Assembly: GCA_963775505.1 (NCBI GenBank)
Contig: CAVZIL010000001.1
Span: 124,001 to 188,000, forward strand
From: JAIBJN01 sp963775505
Lineage (GTDB): Bacteria; Actinomycetota; Thermoleophilia; Gaiellales; Gaiellaceae
Direction: 5' to 3'
Length of the DNA stretch: 64,000 bases
Below are positions 7,879 to 17,672 of this stretch, one piece after another. Below the pieces are notes generated by a model. It was not told where the DNA came from, ran no database searches, and saw only the letters and a program-made list of their open reading frames with translations. Numbering within the stretch: position 1 is the stretch's first letter; each line of letters starts with the position of its first letter. Position numbers and translations under genes: made by a program.

Positions 7879-7906
7879 CACGGGGGAACCATGGGTTCCC
7901 CCCGTG
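7879..7906. repeat. GGGGGAACC-ATG-GGTTCCCCC palindrome
   Basis: A 12-bp hairpin with a 3-nt ATG loop and one bulged C, directly after the groEL stop. A near-identical hairpin occurs at 20181-20205, in the same position relative to its upstream gene. It has no T-run of its own and could be a processing or mRNA-end-stabilising hairpin, or a REP-like repeat. Confidence 0.6.
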
Positions 7907-7910
7907 CGTT

Positions 7911-9536
<1,626 letters not shown>

Positions 9537-9571
9537 TCATCCTCCGTTTCGATCTTCGGCTGTCGGCGGGC

Positions 9572-9910
9572 CTAGGCGGCGGCGCCGGCCAGCTCCTTCT
9601 TCTTGCCCTTGGCCTTCGTTTCGGCAACGACCTTGGCCAGCACGTCCGACTCGCGGAGGATGAGGTACTCATCCGGGCCGAGCTTGATGTCGGTGCCGCC
9701 GTACTTCGAGAAGATGATCTCGTCGCCGGGCTCGAGATCCATCTTGACGTACTCGCCGTCCTCGTCCCGCGGGCCGGGGCCGACGGCGAGGACGCGACCG
9801 CGCTGAGGCTTCTCCTTGGCCGTGTCCGGAAGGACGATGCCGCTCGCGGTCATCTCCTCCTCGTCCAGGGCCTCGACGATCAGCCGATCGCCCAGTGGCT
9901 GAAGGTTCAT
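9572..9910 (-). CDS. groS: Co-chaperonin GroES (10 kDa)
   Basis: A 112-residue co-chaperonin that caps GroEL. It begins NLQPLGDRLIVEALDEEE and contains the mobile loop (TASGIVLPDTAKEKPQRG) that docks on GroEL, then GDEIIFSKYGGT. It is about 15 residues longer than the usual ~97, because of a Lys/Ala-rich C-terminal tail (AKGKKKELAGAAA). AAGGAGG lies ~8 nt before the ATG at 9910. Expression is governed by the promoter at 9976-10005 and two CIRCE operators. Confidence 0.97.
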   Translation of the reverse strand: MNLQPLGDRLIVEALDEEEMTASGIVLPDTAKEKPQRGRVLAVGPGPRDEDGEYVKMDLEPGDEIIFSKYGGTDIKLGPDEYLILRESDVLAKVVAETKAKGKKKELAGAAA

Positions 9911-9943
9911 CCAGCACCCCTCCTTGCGAAGTGACTTTCGTGG

Positions 9944-9970
9944 CTGGCACTCGACACATCGGAGTGCCAG
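9944..9970 (-). promoter_or_regulatory. CIRCE operator 1 (HrcA site)
   Basis: Perfect 9-bp inverted repeat CTGGCACTC - 9 nt - GAGTGCCAG, matching CIRCE (core GCACTC-N9-GAGTGC). It overlaps the predicted transcription start of groES, about 34 bp before its ATG. Confidence 0.95.
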
Positions 9971-9975
9971 GGGCA

Positions 9976-10005
9976 ATCCTAGCGAATACGGCGAGACGAG
10001 ATCAA
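9976..10005 (-). promoter_or_regulatory. Predicted groES promoter
   Basis: On the minus strand TTGATC (10000-10005) and TAGGAT (9976-9981) are 18 bp apart, a good sigma-70-type pair. It lies between the two CIRCE sites and overlaps the stop codon of the upstream MFS gene. Confidence 0.75.
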
Positions 10006-11165
10006 GAATTCTCTGGCACTCGAGCGAGAGGAGTGCCAAGAAGGTGGCGGCCGCGGGTCAGGGCGAGCAGGGTGAGAGCGCAAAGCCCGGACATCAACGC
10101 GAAGGGAAGAGCGTCTCCGGCTGCGTCGGCGAGCCCTCCCCCGAGTGCGGGCCCGAGGGCGTTGCCGCCTCCCCACGCAGCGTTCATGAGCCCGAAGCCG
10201 AGAGCCTGGGCGAGCCCGATCCGCTCCGCGGCGTCGGAGAGCAGCGCCATCGCCGGCGCCCAGAAGGAGCCGAAGGCGATCGACGCGGCGACCACGAGCG
10301 GGGCGATGAGGAAGGGGCTCCCGGCGAGCGCGAGGCCGAGGGTGACGGCGATGGCCGCGACGAGCGCGAACCTGAGGGGCAGCAGGCGCCCGCGCCGATC
10401 GGAGACGCGGCCCAGGAGCGGCGAGATCACACTCTCGACGGCCGCCGCGCCGATGAAGAGTGCGGCGATGGCGACCGCGCTCCAGCCGGCGTCTCCGAGC
10501 TCGAGCGGGACGAGGACCGCCACGACTCCGAAGAGGAGCGCCGGGAGAACCATCAGCCAGAGGGCGCCGAGCAGGAGCGGCTGCCGCAGAGCCGGGAGGA
10601 GCGCGCGGGGCGACTGCGGCTCCGCCGCAACCGGAGGCGTCTTCAGCGCCCAGACGGCGAGGGCCAACGCCACGCCCCCCACGGCCACGAACGCGGGTCG
10701 CGTTCCGACGCCCTCGGCGAAGGCACCGACCGCGGGGCCGAGCAGGGCTCCGAAGATGGCCGCGCCGATCGCCGTGCCCAGCATCTCGCCTCGCCGCTCG
10801 CGCGGCGTCCCCGCGACCAGCCAGGCCAGGGCGCCGGACCACGAGAGGGCGCTCCCGACGCCCTGCGCAAAACGGGCGATGCCGAGCTCGGCCACCGAGC
10901 CCGCGAAGCCGAAGCCCGCGCTCGCCACGGCCATGAGGAGGAGCCCCGCGACGACCGCGCGCCGAGGCCCGAAGCGCGCCGCGGCAATACCGCCCGGGAT
11001 GGCGCCCACGAACGCTCCGAAGGCGTAGGCTCCCACGAGGAGACCGGCCGCGCCCTTGGAGAGGCCGAACTCGCTCGCGTAGTGCGGGAGGAGCGGCACG
11101 AGCGCCGCGTAGAGCATCGTGTCCGCGAGCGTGATCGAGCAGACGAGGAGGAGAAGCCGGCGCAT
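10002..11165 (-). CDS. Major facilitator superfamily transporter
   Basis: A 387-residue integral membrane protein with about 12 predicted hydrophobic segments, of the drug/sugar-exporter type. The inter-helix loop motif after TM2 appears as GIAAARFGPRRAV, and its second-half counterpart as LLGRVSDRRGRLLPLR. The substrate is unknown. The end of the gene carries CIRCE operator 2, and its stop codon overlaps the groES -35 box, so changes in its C-terminus would affect heat-shock control. Divergent from the NUDIX gene. Confidence 0.9.
   Translation of the reverse strand: MRRLLLLVCSITLADTMLYAALVPLLPHYASEFGLSKGAAGLLVGAYAFGAFVGAIPGGIAAARFGPRRAVVAGLLLMAVASAGFGFAGSVAELGIARFAQGVGSALSWSGALAWLVAGTPRERRGEMLGTAIGAAIFGALLGPAVGAFAEGVGTRPAFVAVGGVALALAVWALKTPPVAAEPQSPRALLPALRQPLLLGALWLMVLPALLFGVVAVLVPLELGDAGWSAVAIAALFIGAAAVESVISPLLGRVSDRRGRLLPLRFALVAAIAVTLGLALAGSPFLIAPLVVAASIAFGSFWAPAMALLSDAAERIGLAQALGFGLMNAAWGGGNALGPALGGGLADAAGDALPFALMSGLCALTLLALTRGRHLLGTPLARVPENS
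10014..10038 (-). promoter_or_regulatory. CIRCE operator 2 (HrcA site), inside the MFS gene
   Basis: TGGCACTC - 9 nt - GAGTGCCA, an 8-bp perfect repeat with the canonical 9-nt spacer. It encodes part of the last dozen codons of the MFS transporter and lies just upstream of the groES -35 box. Confidence 0.9.
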
Positions 11166-11200
11166 CGCCCGCTGACGATACCGACGGTAGGCTCGGGGTC

Positions 11201-11635
11201 GTGAGGCGGGAGCTCTCGGCGGGAGGGGTGGTCGTCCGCCGTCTGCGGGGCGGCTGGCGGCTGGCCGCGATCCGGCCCGGCGGGAAGGACGTCTGGGCCC
11301 TCCCGAAGGGCCTGATCGCGCCGGGTGAGGACCCCGCCGCGACCGCCGCGCGCGAGGTCAGGGAGGAGACCGGCGTCGACGGCCGCCTGGTCGAGAAGCT
11401 GGGCGACGTTCGCTACGTCTACACGTGGAAGGGCGAGCGCGTCTTCAAGATCGTCAGCTTCTACCTGTTCCGGTACGCGCACGGGCGGCTGGGGGACATC
11501 CCGACCGAGCACGCGCACGAGGTCGACGCGGCACGCTGGCTTCCGCTCGAGGACGCACCGCGGCTCCTGGCCTACGGAGGCGAGCGGGAGATGGCCGAGC
11601 GGGCGCGAAGGCTCCTCGCGGAAGAAGCCGTATGA
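11201..11635 (+). CDS. NUDIX hydrolase
   Basis: A 144-residue pyrophosphohydrolase. The Nudix box is complete: GLIAPGE, seven residues, then REVREETG, giving the Mg-binding Glu residues. Size and position are consistent with housekeeping of NTPs, ADP-ribose or diadenosine polyphosphates; the substrate is not deducible. TAGGCT (11188-11193) lies 7 nt before the GTG start. Followed after 28 bp by the ASCH gene, probably in one transcript. Confidence 0.93.
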   Translation: MRRELSAGGVVVRRLRGGWRLAAIRPGGKDVWALPKGLIAPGEDPAATAAREVREETGVDGRLVEKLGDVRYVYTWKGERVFKIVSFYLFRYAHGRLGDIPTEHAHEVDAARWLPLEDAPRLLAYGGEREMAERARRLLAEEAV

Positions 11636-11663
11636 TGTCGCCGCTTCGTCCCCTGCCTGGCCG

Positions 11664-12011
11664 ATGTACGCCCTCAACTTCTACTCGCCGATCGTCGCCG
11701 ACCAGCTCAGGAGCAGGCGGAAGACGGCGACGATCCGGCTCGGAGACAAGTCGGGGAAGTACAAGAAGGGGATGGTCGTCCAGGTGCTCGTCGGCCTCCG
11801 CTACGGGCCGCGGGAGAAGATCTTCGACGCGGTCGTCGACAAGGTCGAGGTGAAGCCGCTCGCGGAGTGCTCGCCCCGGGAGATCGAGAAGGACAACCCG
11901 GAGATCAAGCGCACCGACGACATGGTCACCTTCCTCGGGCAGCTCTACAACCGCGACGTGACCGAGGAGGACACGGTCACGGTGATCCACTTCTCCGAGA
12001 TCCAGGCGTAG
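11664..12011 (+). CDS. ASCH-domain (PUA-like) protein
   Basis: A 115-residue protein with a PUA-like beta-barrel as in ASCH proteins, which are thought to bind RNA or nucleotides. It opens MYALNFYSPIVADQLRSRRKTATIRLGDKSG, matching the family's N-terminal pattern with the basic RRKTATIR strand, and has a VVDKVEVKPLAE strand pair. No catalytic residue can be assigned. Downstream of the NUDIX gene; convergent with the zinc-ribbon gene, overlapping it by 35 bp. Confidence 0.82.
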   Translation: MYALNFYSPIVADQLRSRRKTATIRLGDKSGKYKKGMVVQVLVGLRYGPREKIFDAVVDKVEVKPLAECSPREIEKDNPEIKRTDDMVTFLGQLYNRDVTEEDTVTVIHFSEIQA

Positions 12012-12288
12012 CTCCGGGCGGTCGCCGGATCGGCCCGCCGAAGAGCTCCGGCCGGCGTAGCTCGGCGTCGCACTCCTCGCACGCGACGGCGAAGCCGGAC
12101 GCGATCGGGGCGCGACACGCGGGGCAGCGGACGCGCAGCTCGCCGCCGCATTCGGGGCACGCCGCGGGGAGCTTCGGCTCGTCTTCGGCGAAGTAGCGCT
12201 GCACGTGGCCGCAGCCCAGACAGAAGGCCGCCCAGTCGCCGAGGGTCCGGCGGCGCTCCTCTCTCAACCAGTCCGCGGCGCTGCCCAT
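11977..12288 (-). CDS. Zinc-ribbon protein, 103 aa
   Basis: A small protein with four CxxC knuckles (CLGC, CPEC, CPAC, CEEC), enough for two zinc ribbons, followed by a low-complexity basic tail. Such proteins may bind nucleic acid or act as redox-insensitive scaffolds; no specific function can be given. TAGGGT (12295-12300, minus strand) lies 6 nt before the ATG. The last 35 bp overlap the end of the ASCH gene, so the tail after PELFGG may be poorly constrained. Confidence 0.8.
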   Translation of the reverse strand: MGSAADWLREERRRTLGDWAAFCLGCGHVQRYFAEDEPKLPAACPECGGELRVRCPACRAPIASGFAVACEECDAELRRPELFGGPIRRPPGATPGSRRSGSP

Positions 12289-12323
12289 GTCCTCACCCTA
12301 GACGCTAGAGTTCGACGCGCGAC

Positions 12324-13370
12324 ATGGCGATCGCCAGGGAAGCAGAACCGGTCTCCTCCCTTACAGAGGTCAGAGAGTTCGGCCTCGACCGGGAGGACCT
12401 CCTCGACATCTACCGCCACCTCCTCACCACGAGGGGCATCGAGGAGCGCGGCCACATCCTCTACAAGCAGGGGAAGATCCCCGGCAGCTTCTACACGGGA
12501 CGCGGGAACGAGGCCGCCGCGGTCGGCATCGCGACGGCCATGGGACCCGAGGACGTGGGCACGCCGCTGCACCGGGACATGGGCGTTCACGTGGTGCGCG
12601 GCGTCGAGCCCTGGCGGATCTTCGCGCAGTTCATGGGCCGCCTGGACGGCCCGACGCAGGGGAAGGACGGCAACGTCCACATGGCCGACGACCGCCTCGG
12701 CCTGATCGCGATGGTCAGCCACCTGCCGGCCATGCTCCCCGTCGCGGTCGGCTGCGCGCTGGCCTTCCGGATCCGGGAGGAGAAGCGCGTCGCGCTCGGC
12801 TGGTTCGGCGAGGGGGCCGCGGCCCGGGGCGACACGCACGAGGCCATGAACCTCGCCGGCGTCCGCCGGCTCCCTGTCGTCTTCGTCTGCGACAACAACC
12901 AGTGGGCGTACTCCACGCCGACCCACCTCGAATACGCGGTCGAGCACATCGCCGACCGGGCGAAGTCCTACGGCTTCGACGGAGTCGTCGTCGACGGCAC
13001 CGACGTGCTCGCCGTCTACCGCGAGGCCAAGCTCGCAGTCGAGAAGGCGCGCGAAGGCGGCGGACCGACCCTGATCGAGTGCCTGACCCTCCGCATGGAG
13101 GGCCACGCGGTGCACGACGACGCCTTCTACGTGCCCAAGGAGATGTTCGAGGAGTGGGCGAAGCGGGACCCGCTCGAGCGCTTCCGTGCATGGCTGCGCG
13201 AGAACGCCGACTTCACGGACGACCAGGAGGACGAGATCCGCGGGGAGGTCAAGAAGCTCCTGAACGACGCGATCAAGCGGGCCGAGGAGAGCCCCGTGCC
13301 CGACGAGTCGACGCTGCTCGACGGCGTGTACGCCACCCCCGAGGACCTCGAGACTCCCCACCACAAGTAA
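12324..13370 (+). CDS. 2-oxoacid dehydrogenase complex E1 component, alpha subunit
   Basis: A 348-residue thiamine-diphosphate-dependent subunit that, with E1-beta, decarboxylates pyruvate or branched-chain 2-oxoacids and reductively acylates the lipoyl arm of E2. Visible landmarks: GSFYTGRGNEAAAVG and PLHRDMGVHVVRG near the active site, the ThDP/Mg segment ALGWFGEGAAARGDTHEAMNLA (GEG replacing the common GDG), and VCDNNQWAYSTP. First gene of an E1-alpha, E1-beta, E2 cluster followed by lipB and lipA. Pyruvate versus branched-chain specificity is not decided by sequence. Confidence 0.93.
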   Translation: MAIAREAEPVSSLTEVREFGLDREDLLDIYRHLLTTRGIEERGHILYKQGKIPGSFYTGRGNEAAAVGIATAMGPEDVGTPLHRDMGVHVVRGVEPWRIFAQFMGRLDGPTQGKDGNVHMADDRLGLIAMVSHLPAMLPVAVGCALAFRIREEKRVALGWFGEGAAARGDTHEAMNLAGVRRLPVVFVCDNNQWAYSTPTHLEYAVEHIADRAKSYGFDGVVVDGTDVLAVYREAKLAVEKAREGGGPTLIECLTLRMEGHAVHDDAFYVPKEMFEEWAKRDPLERFRAWLRENADFTDDQEDEIRGEVKKLLNDAIKRAEESPVPDESTLLDGVYATPEDLETPHHK

Positions 13371-13381
13371 GTGGCTCACTG

Positions 13382-14359
13382 ATGGCCGAGAAGACGTACC
13401 TGCAGGCGATCTCGGACGGGCTTCGCCAGGAGATGCGCCGCGACAAGCGCGTCTTCGTGATCGGCGAGGACGTCGGCGTCTACGGCGGCGCCTTCAAGGT
13501 GACGCAGGGCTTCCAGGAGGAGTTCGGACCGTGGCGGGTGATCGACGCGCCGCTCGCCGAGACCGCGATCGTGGGCGGCTGCACCGGCGCGGCGATGATG
13601 GGGATGCGCCCGGTCGCGGAGATGCAGTTCGCCGACTTCGTCTCGTGCGCCTGGGACCACCTGGTCACCGTGGCCGCGAAGCAGCGCTACCGGGCGGGGA
13701 CGCCCGTGCCGATCGTCGTCCGCTGCCCCTCGGGCGGCGGCTTCTCCGGCGGGCCCTTCCACTCCCAGAATCCCGAGTCGAGCTTCGCGCACATCCCCGG
13801 GCTCAAGGTCGTGTGCCCGGCGACGCCCGAGGACGCGAAGGGCCTCATCGTGACCGCGATCGAGGACCCGAATCCCGTCCTCTACTTCGAGCACAAGCAC
13901 CTCTACCGGCGCATCAAGGCGGACGTCCCGGACGAGCGCTACACGATCCCGTTCGGCGAGGCCCGCATCCACCGCGAGGGCGACGACGTCACCGTCGTCA
14001 CGTGGGGTGCGATGGTCTACACCGCGACGGAGGCGGCGGAGAAGGTGGCCGAGGAGGACGGCATCTCCGCGGAGATCGTCGACCTGCGAACGATCATCCC
14101 GTGGGACCAGGAGGCCGTGCTCGCCTCCGTGGAGAAGACCTCCAAGGTGATCGTCCTCCACGAGGACACGCACACCGGCGGCTTCGGCGGCGAGATCGCC
14201 GCGACCATCGCCGAGGAGGCGTTCGAGCACCTCGACGCGCCCGTCAAGCGCATCACCGCCCCGGACACGCCGGTGCCGTTCGCGCCGACCCTCGAGAAGG
14301 CCTTCCTTCCGCAGGTCGAGGACGTCGTCGCCGGGCTCCGGGAGGTGGCCTCGTACTGA
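13382..14359 (+). CDS. 2-oxoacid dehydrogenase complex E1 component, beta subunit
   Basis: A 325-residue transketolase-type subunit partnering E1-alpha. It has VFVIGEDVGVYGGAFKVTQGF, the DAPLAETAIVGGCTGAAMMG cofactor-facing segment, and the C-terminal transketolase domain with VIVLHEDTHTGGFGGEIAA. Length is normal. It starts 11 bp after E1-alpha and its stop overlaps the E2 start (TGATG at 14357-14361), so the three genes are translationally coupled. Confidence 0.95.
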   Translation: MAEKTYLQAISDGLRQEMRRDKRVFVIGEDVGVYGGAFKVTQGFQEEFGPWRVIDAPLAETAIVGGCTGAAMMGMRPVAEMQFADFVSCAWDHLVTVAAKQRYRAGTPVPIVVRCPSGGGFSGGPFHSQNPESSFAHIPGLKVVCPATPEDAKGLIVTAIEDPNPVLYFEHKHLYRRIKADVPDERYTIPFGEARIHREGDDVTVVTWGAMVYTATEAAEKVAEEDGISAEIVDLRTIIPWDQEAVLASVEKTSKVIVLHEDTHTGGFGGEIAATIAEEAFEHLDAPVKRITAPDTPVPFAPTLEKAFLPQVEDVVAGLREVASY

Positions 14360-15760
14360 TGGCGACCGGAACGCTCGTCGACGTCGTCATGCCCCAGATG
14401 GGCGTCTCCGTCTCCGAGGGGACGATCACGAAGTGGGTCAAGTCCGAGGGCGATCCGATCGAGGCCGACGAGACCCTGCTCGAGATCTCGACGGACAAGG
14501 TCGACACGGAGGTGCCGAGCCCCGGCCTCGGGCGTCGTCCAGCAGATCTTCGTCCAGGAGGGAGAGACCGTCGAGGTGGGAACGAAGCTCGCGGTGATCG
14601 CGCCGGAGGGCGCGGCGGCCGCTCCGGCCCCCGCGCCGGCAGAGGAGGCCCCTGCGGCCGAAGAGCTCCCCGAGCCGGCGACCCAGGAGGCCGCAGCCGA
14701 GAGCGCCGCCGCCTCGGGCGCCGAGGGCGAGACGCCGACGGCCACGGAGGTCGAGAGACAGGCGCCCCCGGCCGCTCCCGCTGCCCCGCCGGACGGGCAG
14801 GCGGACGGCGCACGCTTCGTCTCGCCGGTCGTCGCGCGCATCGCCGCCGAGCACGGCGTCGACGTCGGGCAGGTCCCCGGCACCGGACGCGGCGGGCGCG
14901 TGACCAAGAAGGACATCCTGAGCTACATCGAGTCGGGCGCCGCCGCGCCCGCACCTCCGACCGAGGCGCCGGCCGCCCCGCCCGAGGCTCCGACGGCGGC
15001 TCCCGTCGCGGAGCCTGCCGCCGCCGCTCCGGCAGCGGAGCCTCAGGCCGGAGAGACGATCGAGCCCATGTCTGCCATGCGCCGCGGCATCGCCGAGCAC
15101 ATGCGCAGGTCGCTCGACACCTCGGCGCATGTGACCAGCTCGATCGAGGTCGACATGTCGAAAGTGGCCGCGATCCGGCAGAAGCTGAAGAAGGAATACC
15201 AGGAGGCCTACGGCGTCAACCCCACCTACCTGGCCTTCGTCGCGCGCGCCGCGGTCGAGACGCTGAAGGGCTACCCCTGGATCAACGGCGAGCTCCGCGG
15301 CGACACGATCGTGACCAGGAGCTACGTCAACCTCGGCTTCGCAGTGGAGCTCGCGGACGGCAAGGGCCTCATCGTCCCCGTGGTCAAGAACGCGGAGACG
15401 CTCAACCTCCTCGGCATGGCCAAGGCGATCGCCGACATCGCCGCCCGGGCGCGCGAGAAGAAGCTGCTCCCGGACGACGTGCAGGGCGGCACGTTCACGA
15501 TCACCAACCCGGGCGGCTACGGGACCTTCCACGGGACCCCCGTGATCAGCCAGCCGCAGGCCGCCATTCTCGGCACCTACGCGGTCGTCAAGCGGCCGTG
15601 GGTCGTGCAGGACGAGATGGGCGAGGACGTCATCGCGATCCGCTCGATCATGAATCTCACGCTGACGTACGACCACCGGCTCGTGGACGGCGCGCTCGCC
15701 GGGCGCTTCCTGCGCGACCTGCGCGAGCGGCTCCAGACCTGGGGCGAGTCGGACTACTAG
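14359..15760 (+). CDS. 2-oxoacid dehydrogenase E2 component (dihydrolipoyl acyltransferase), with apparent +1 frameshift near codon 54
   Basis: Lipoamide acyltransferase core of the complex. The N-terminal lipoyl domain carries the lipoylated lysine in STDKVDTEVPSP. At 14520-14523 a run of four C shifts the frame; with three C the domain reads on normally (SPASGVVQQIFVQEGETVEVGTKLAVI) into the frame that holds the rest. After that come an Ala/Pro linker, the peripheral subunit-binding domain (FVSPVVARIAAEHGVDV...GRGGRVTKKDIL), a second linker and the catalytic domain with HRLVDGALAGRF (His and Asp of HxxxDG). The defect is either an assembly error, a real pseudogene, or a slip site. Without correction the lipoyl domain is lost. 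Confidence 0.88.
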
Positions 15761-15779
15761 GGGCAGCTACGCTGTCGCC

Positions 15780-16556
15780 GTGAGGCGCGGCGCATACCTG
15801 GTGAACCTCGGCGTGACGCCGTACCTGGAGGCGTGGGAGCTGCAGCGCGCCCTCGCAGCGGCCGTCTCGCAGGGGGCGATCCCCGACACGGTCATCCTCC
15901 TGGAACACCCGCCCGTGATCACGCTCGGGCGCCGCACCGACGGACGCGCGGAGGTGCACGTCCCCGACGAAGCCGAGGTCGCGGTCGTCGAGACCGACCG
16001 CGGCGGCAAGTCCACGTTCCACGGCCCGGGGCAGCTCGTCTGCTACCCGATCCTCGACCTCAACCGTCACGGGCGCGACGTGAAGCGCTATGTCCGCGAC
16101 CTCGAGGAGTCCGTCATCCGCACGGTCGGCGGCTTCGGCCTCGAGGCCACGCGGATCGAGGGCCTGACCGGCGTGTGGCTCGAATCTCCGCCCCGGAAGC
16201 TCTGCTCCATCGGCGTCCACATCGCCCGCTGGGTCACAACGCACGGGTACGCGCTCAACGTCGATCTCGACCCGGCGCCGTTCACCGAGTGGATCACTGC
16301 GTGCGGGCTCGAGGACGCCGCGTTCACGACGATCGCGCGCGAGCTCGGCCGGCCGGTCGCCGTCGACGACGTCCGCCCGCGGGCGGCAGCCGCGCTCGAG
16401 GAGGTCTTCGGGCTCACGCTCGAGGAGCTCCCCGTGGAGCAGGGCGCGGGCCTCTGGCCCCAGCCGGTCCATGAGAGGATCTCGGCCAAGCCGATGCAGT
16501 CGCACCCACGTTCCGGAGAGGCGGTCGGAATTGAACAAGTCGTTACGGGTAGCTGA
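15780..16556 (+). CDS. lipB: Lipoyl(octanoyl) transferase LipB
   Basis: A 258-residue enzyme that moves octanoate from acyl carrier protein to the lipoyl-domain lysine, the first step of endogenous lipoate synthesis. The conserved RGGKSTFHGPGQLVCYPI motif is present, as are the catalytic lysine in RKLCSIGVHI and the cysteine in FTEWITACG. TACGCT (15768-15773) is 6 nt upstream of the GTG. The C-terminus is ~30 residues longer than usual and overlaps lipA by 26 nt, so lipA translation is probably coupled. It serves the E2 gene directly upstream. Confidence 0.96.
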   Translation: MRRGAYLVNLGVTPYLEAWELQRALAAAVSQGAIPDTVILLEHPPVITLGRRTDGRAEVHVPDEAEVAVVETDRGGKSTFHGPGQLVCYPILDLNRHGRDVKRYVRDLEESVIRTVGGFGLEATRIEGLTGVWLESPPRKLCSIGVHIARWVTTHGYALNVDLDPAPFTEWITACGLEDAAFTTIARELGRPVAVDDVRPRAAAALEEVFGLTLEELPVEQGAGLWPQPVHERISAKPMQSHPRSGEAVGIEQVVTGS

Positions 16557-17451
16557 GCGCCCGCGCCGCCCCGAGTGGATGAAGGTGCGGGCGCCGAGCG
16601 CGGACTCGCGCTACTTCGAGGTGCGGGAGCTTCTGCACGGTCAGGGCCTGCACACGATCTGCGAGGAGGCGCGCTGCCCGAACATCGCCGAGTGCTGGGG
16701 CCGGGGAACCGCGACCTTCCAGATCCTCGGCGACACCTGCACCCGTGCCTGCCGGTACTGCTACGTTCACTCGGGCAAGCCGGAGTCCCCGCCCGACCCA
16801 CTGGAGCCGCTCCGGCTCGCGCAGGCGGCGGCGCAGATGGGCCTCCGGCACGTCGTCGTGACGTCGGTCGACCGCGACGACGTCCCCGACCGCGGCGCCG
16901 GGCACTACGCGGCGACGATCCGCGCCCTGAAGAAGAAGCTGCCGCAGGCATCCGTCGAGGTGCTCACGCCCGACTTCCTCGGGGTGGAGGAGGAGGCGCT
17001 CGCCACGGTGCTCGCCGCCCGGCCCGAGGTGTTCAACCACAACATCGAGACGGTGCGGCGGCTGCACCGGAGCATGCGCGGCGCCAAGGCGTCGTACGAC
17101 AAGGCCCTGTGGCTGCTCCGGCGCGCGAAGGAGCTGGCCGACTATCCCGTGCTGACGAAGTCGGGGATCATCGTCGGCCTCGGCGAGACGAACGACGAGG
17201 TCGTCGAGACGATGGTCGACCTGAGGGCCCACGACGTGGACGTCGTCACGATCGGCCAGTACCTGCAGCCCTCGTCCCGCCACGCGCCGATCGACCGCTG
17301 GGTCCATCCCGACGAGTTCCGCTGGTTCCGGGAGCAGGGCGAGGCGCTCGGGTTCGGCTCGGTGTTCTCCGGGCCGCTCGTGCGCTCGTCGTACCGAGCG
17401 GACGAGCAGCGCCACGCCGCCGAGACCGGCCGGGGCGCAGTCGCGTACTAG
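16531..17451 (+). CDS. lipA: Lipoyl synthase LipA (radical SAM)
   Basis: A 306-residue radical-SAM enzyme that inserts two sulfurs into the octanoyl chain on E2 or GcvH. The auxiliary cluster motif C-x4-C-x5-C (CEEARCPNIAEC) and the radical-SAM cluster C-x3-C-x2-C (CTRACRYC) are both intact, as is the C-terminal RSSYRADE motif whose Ser ligates the auxiliary cluster. TTG at 16531 is taken as start because GGAGAGG precedes it by 9-10 nt; a longer in-frame ATG at 16471 lies inside lipB. The stop codon lies within a perfect hairpin. Confidence 0.96.
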   Translation: MNKSLRVAERPRRPEWMKVRAPSADSRYFEVRELLHGQGLHTICEEARCPNIAECWGRGTATFQILGDTCTRACRYCYVHSGKPESPPDPLEPLRLAQAAAQMGLRHVVVTSVDRDDVPDRGAGHYAATIRALKKKLPQASVEVLTPDFLGVEEEALATVLAARPEVFNHNIETVRRLHRSMRGAKASYDKALWLLRRAKELADYPVLTKSGIIVGLGETNDEVVETMVDLRAHDVDVVTIGQYLQPSSRHAPIDRWVHPDEFRWFREQGEALGFGSVFSGPLVRSSYRADEQRHAAETGRGAVAY

Positions 17452-17473
17452 AACTCGTTTGAGACGAGTTCTA
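17449..17473 (+). terminator. Hairpin overlapping the lipA stop codon
   Basis: Perfect 10-bp inverted repeat (17449-17458 and 17464-17473, 5-nt loop); the TAG stop of lipA is the first three bases of the left arm. No T-run follows. Confidence 0.55.
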
Positions 17474-17487
17474 AGGGTCTCGGGCGA

Positions 17488-17511
17488 AGGAGCCGCCGGT
17501 CGGCGGCTCCT
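17488..17511 (+). terminator. Second hairpin downstream of lipA
   Basis: Perfect 10-bp repeat AGGAGCCGCC/GGCGGCTCCT with a GGTC loop. With the hairpin at 17449 it makes a tandem structure between the convergent lipA and fumC genes. The rest of this 221-bp gap holds a GACAC-TG-GTGTC palindrome at 17643-17654 and nothing else recognisable. Confidence 0.5.
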
Positions 17512-17672
17512 CTCCCGCGGCTCTTCCCCCCACCGGCGGACCCGGAGGCCGCGACGGGCGACCGCCCTGGCACCCGGCTCGAGAGCTCACCCCTCGCGGC
17601 GTCCCGGTGACGCGGTGGGAGACTGGAAGTTAATGAGACTAAGACACTGGTGTCAAGCCCGGCGCGGGGAGC

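Noticed and set aside
13531..15783. A 750-codon frame running through E1-beta and E2
   Set aside because: It is out of frame with E1-beta and with most of E2; only codons 14359-14520 in it are real, which is how the E2 frameshift was noticed.
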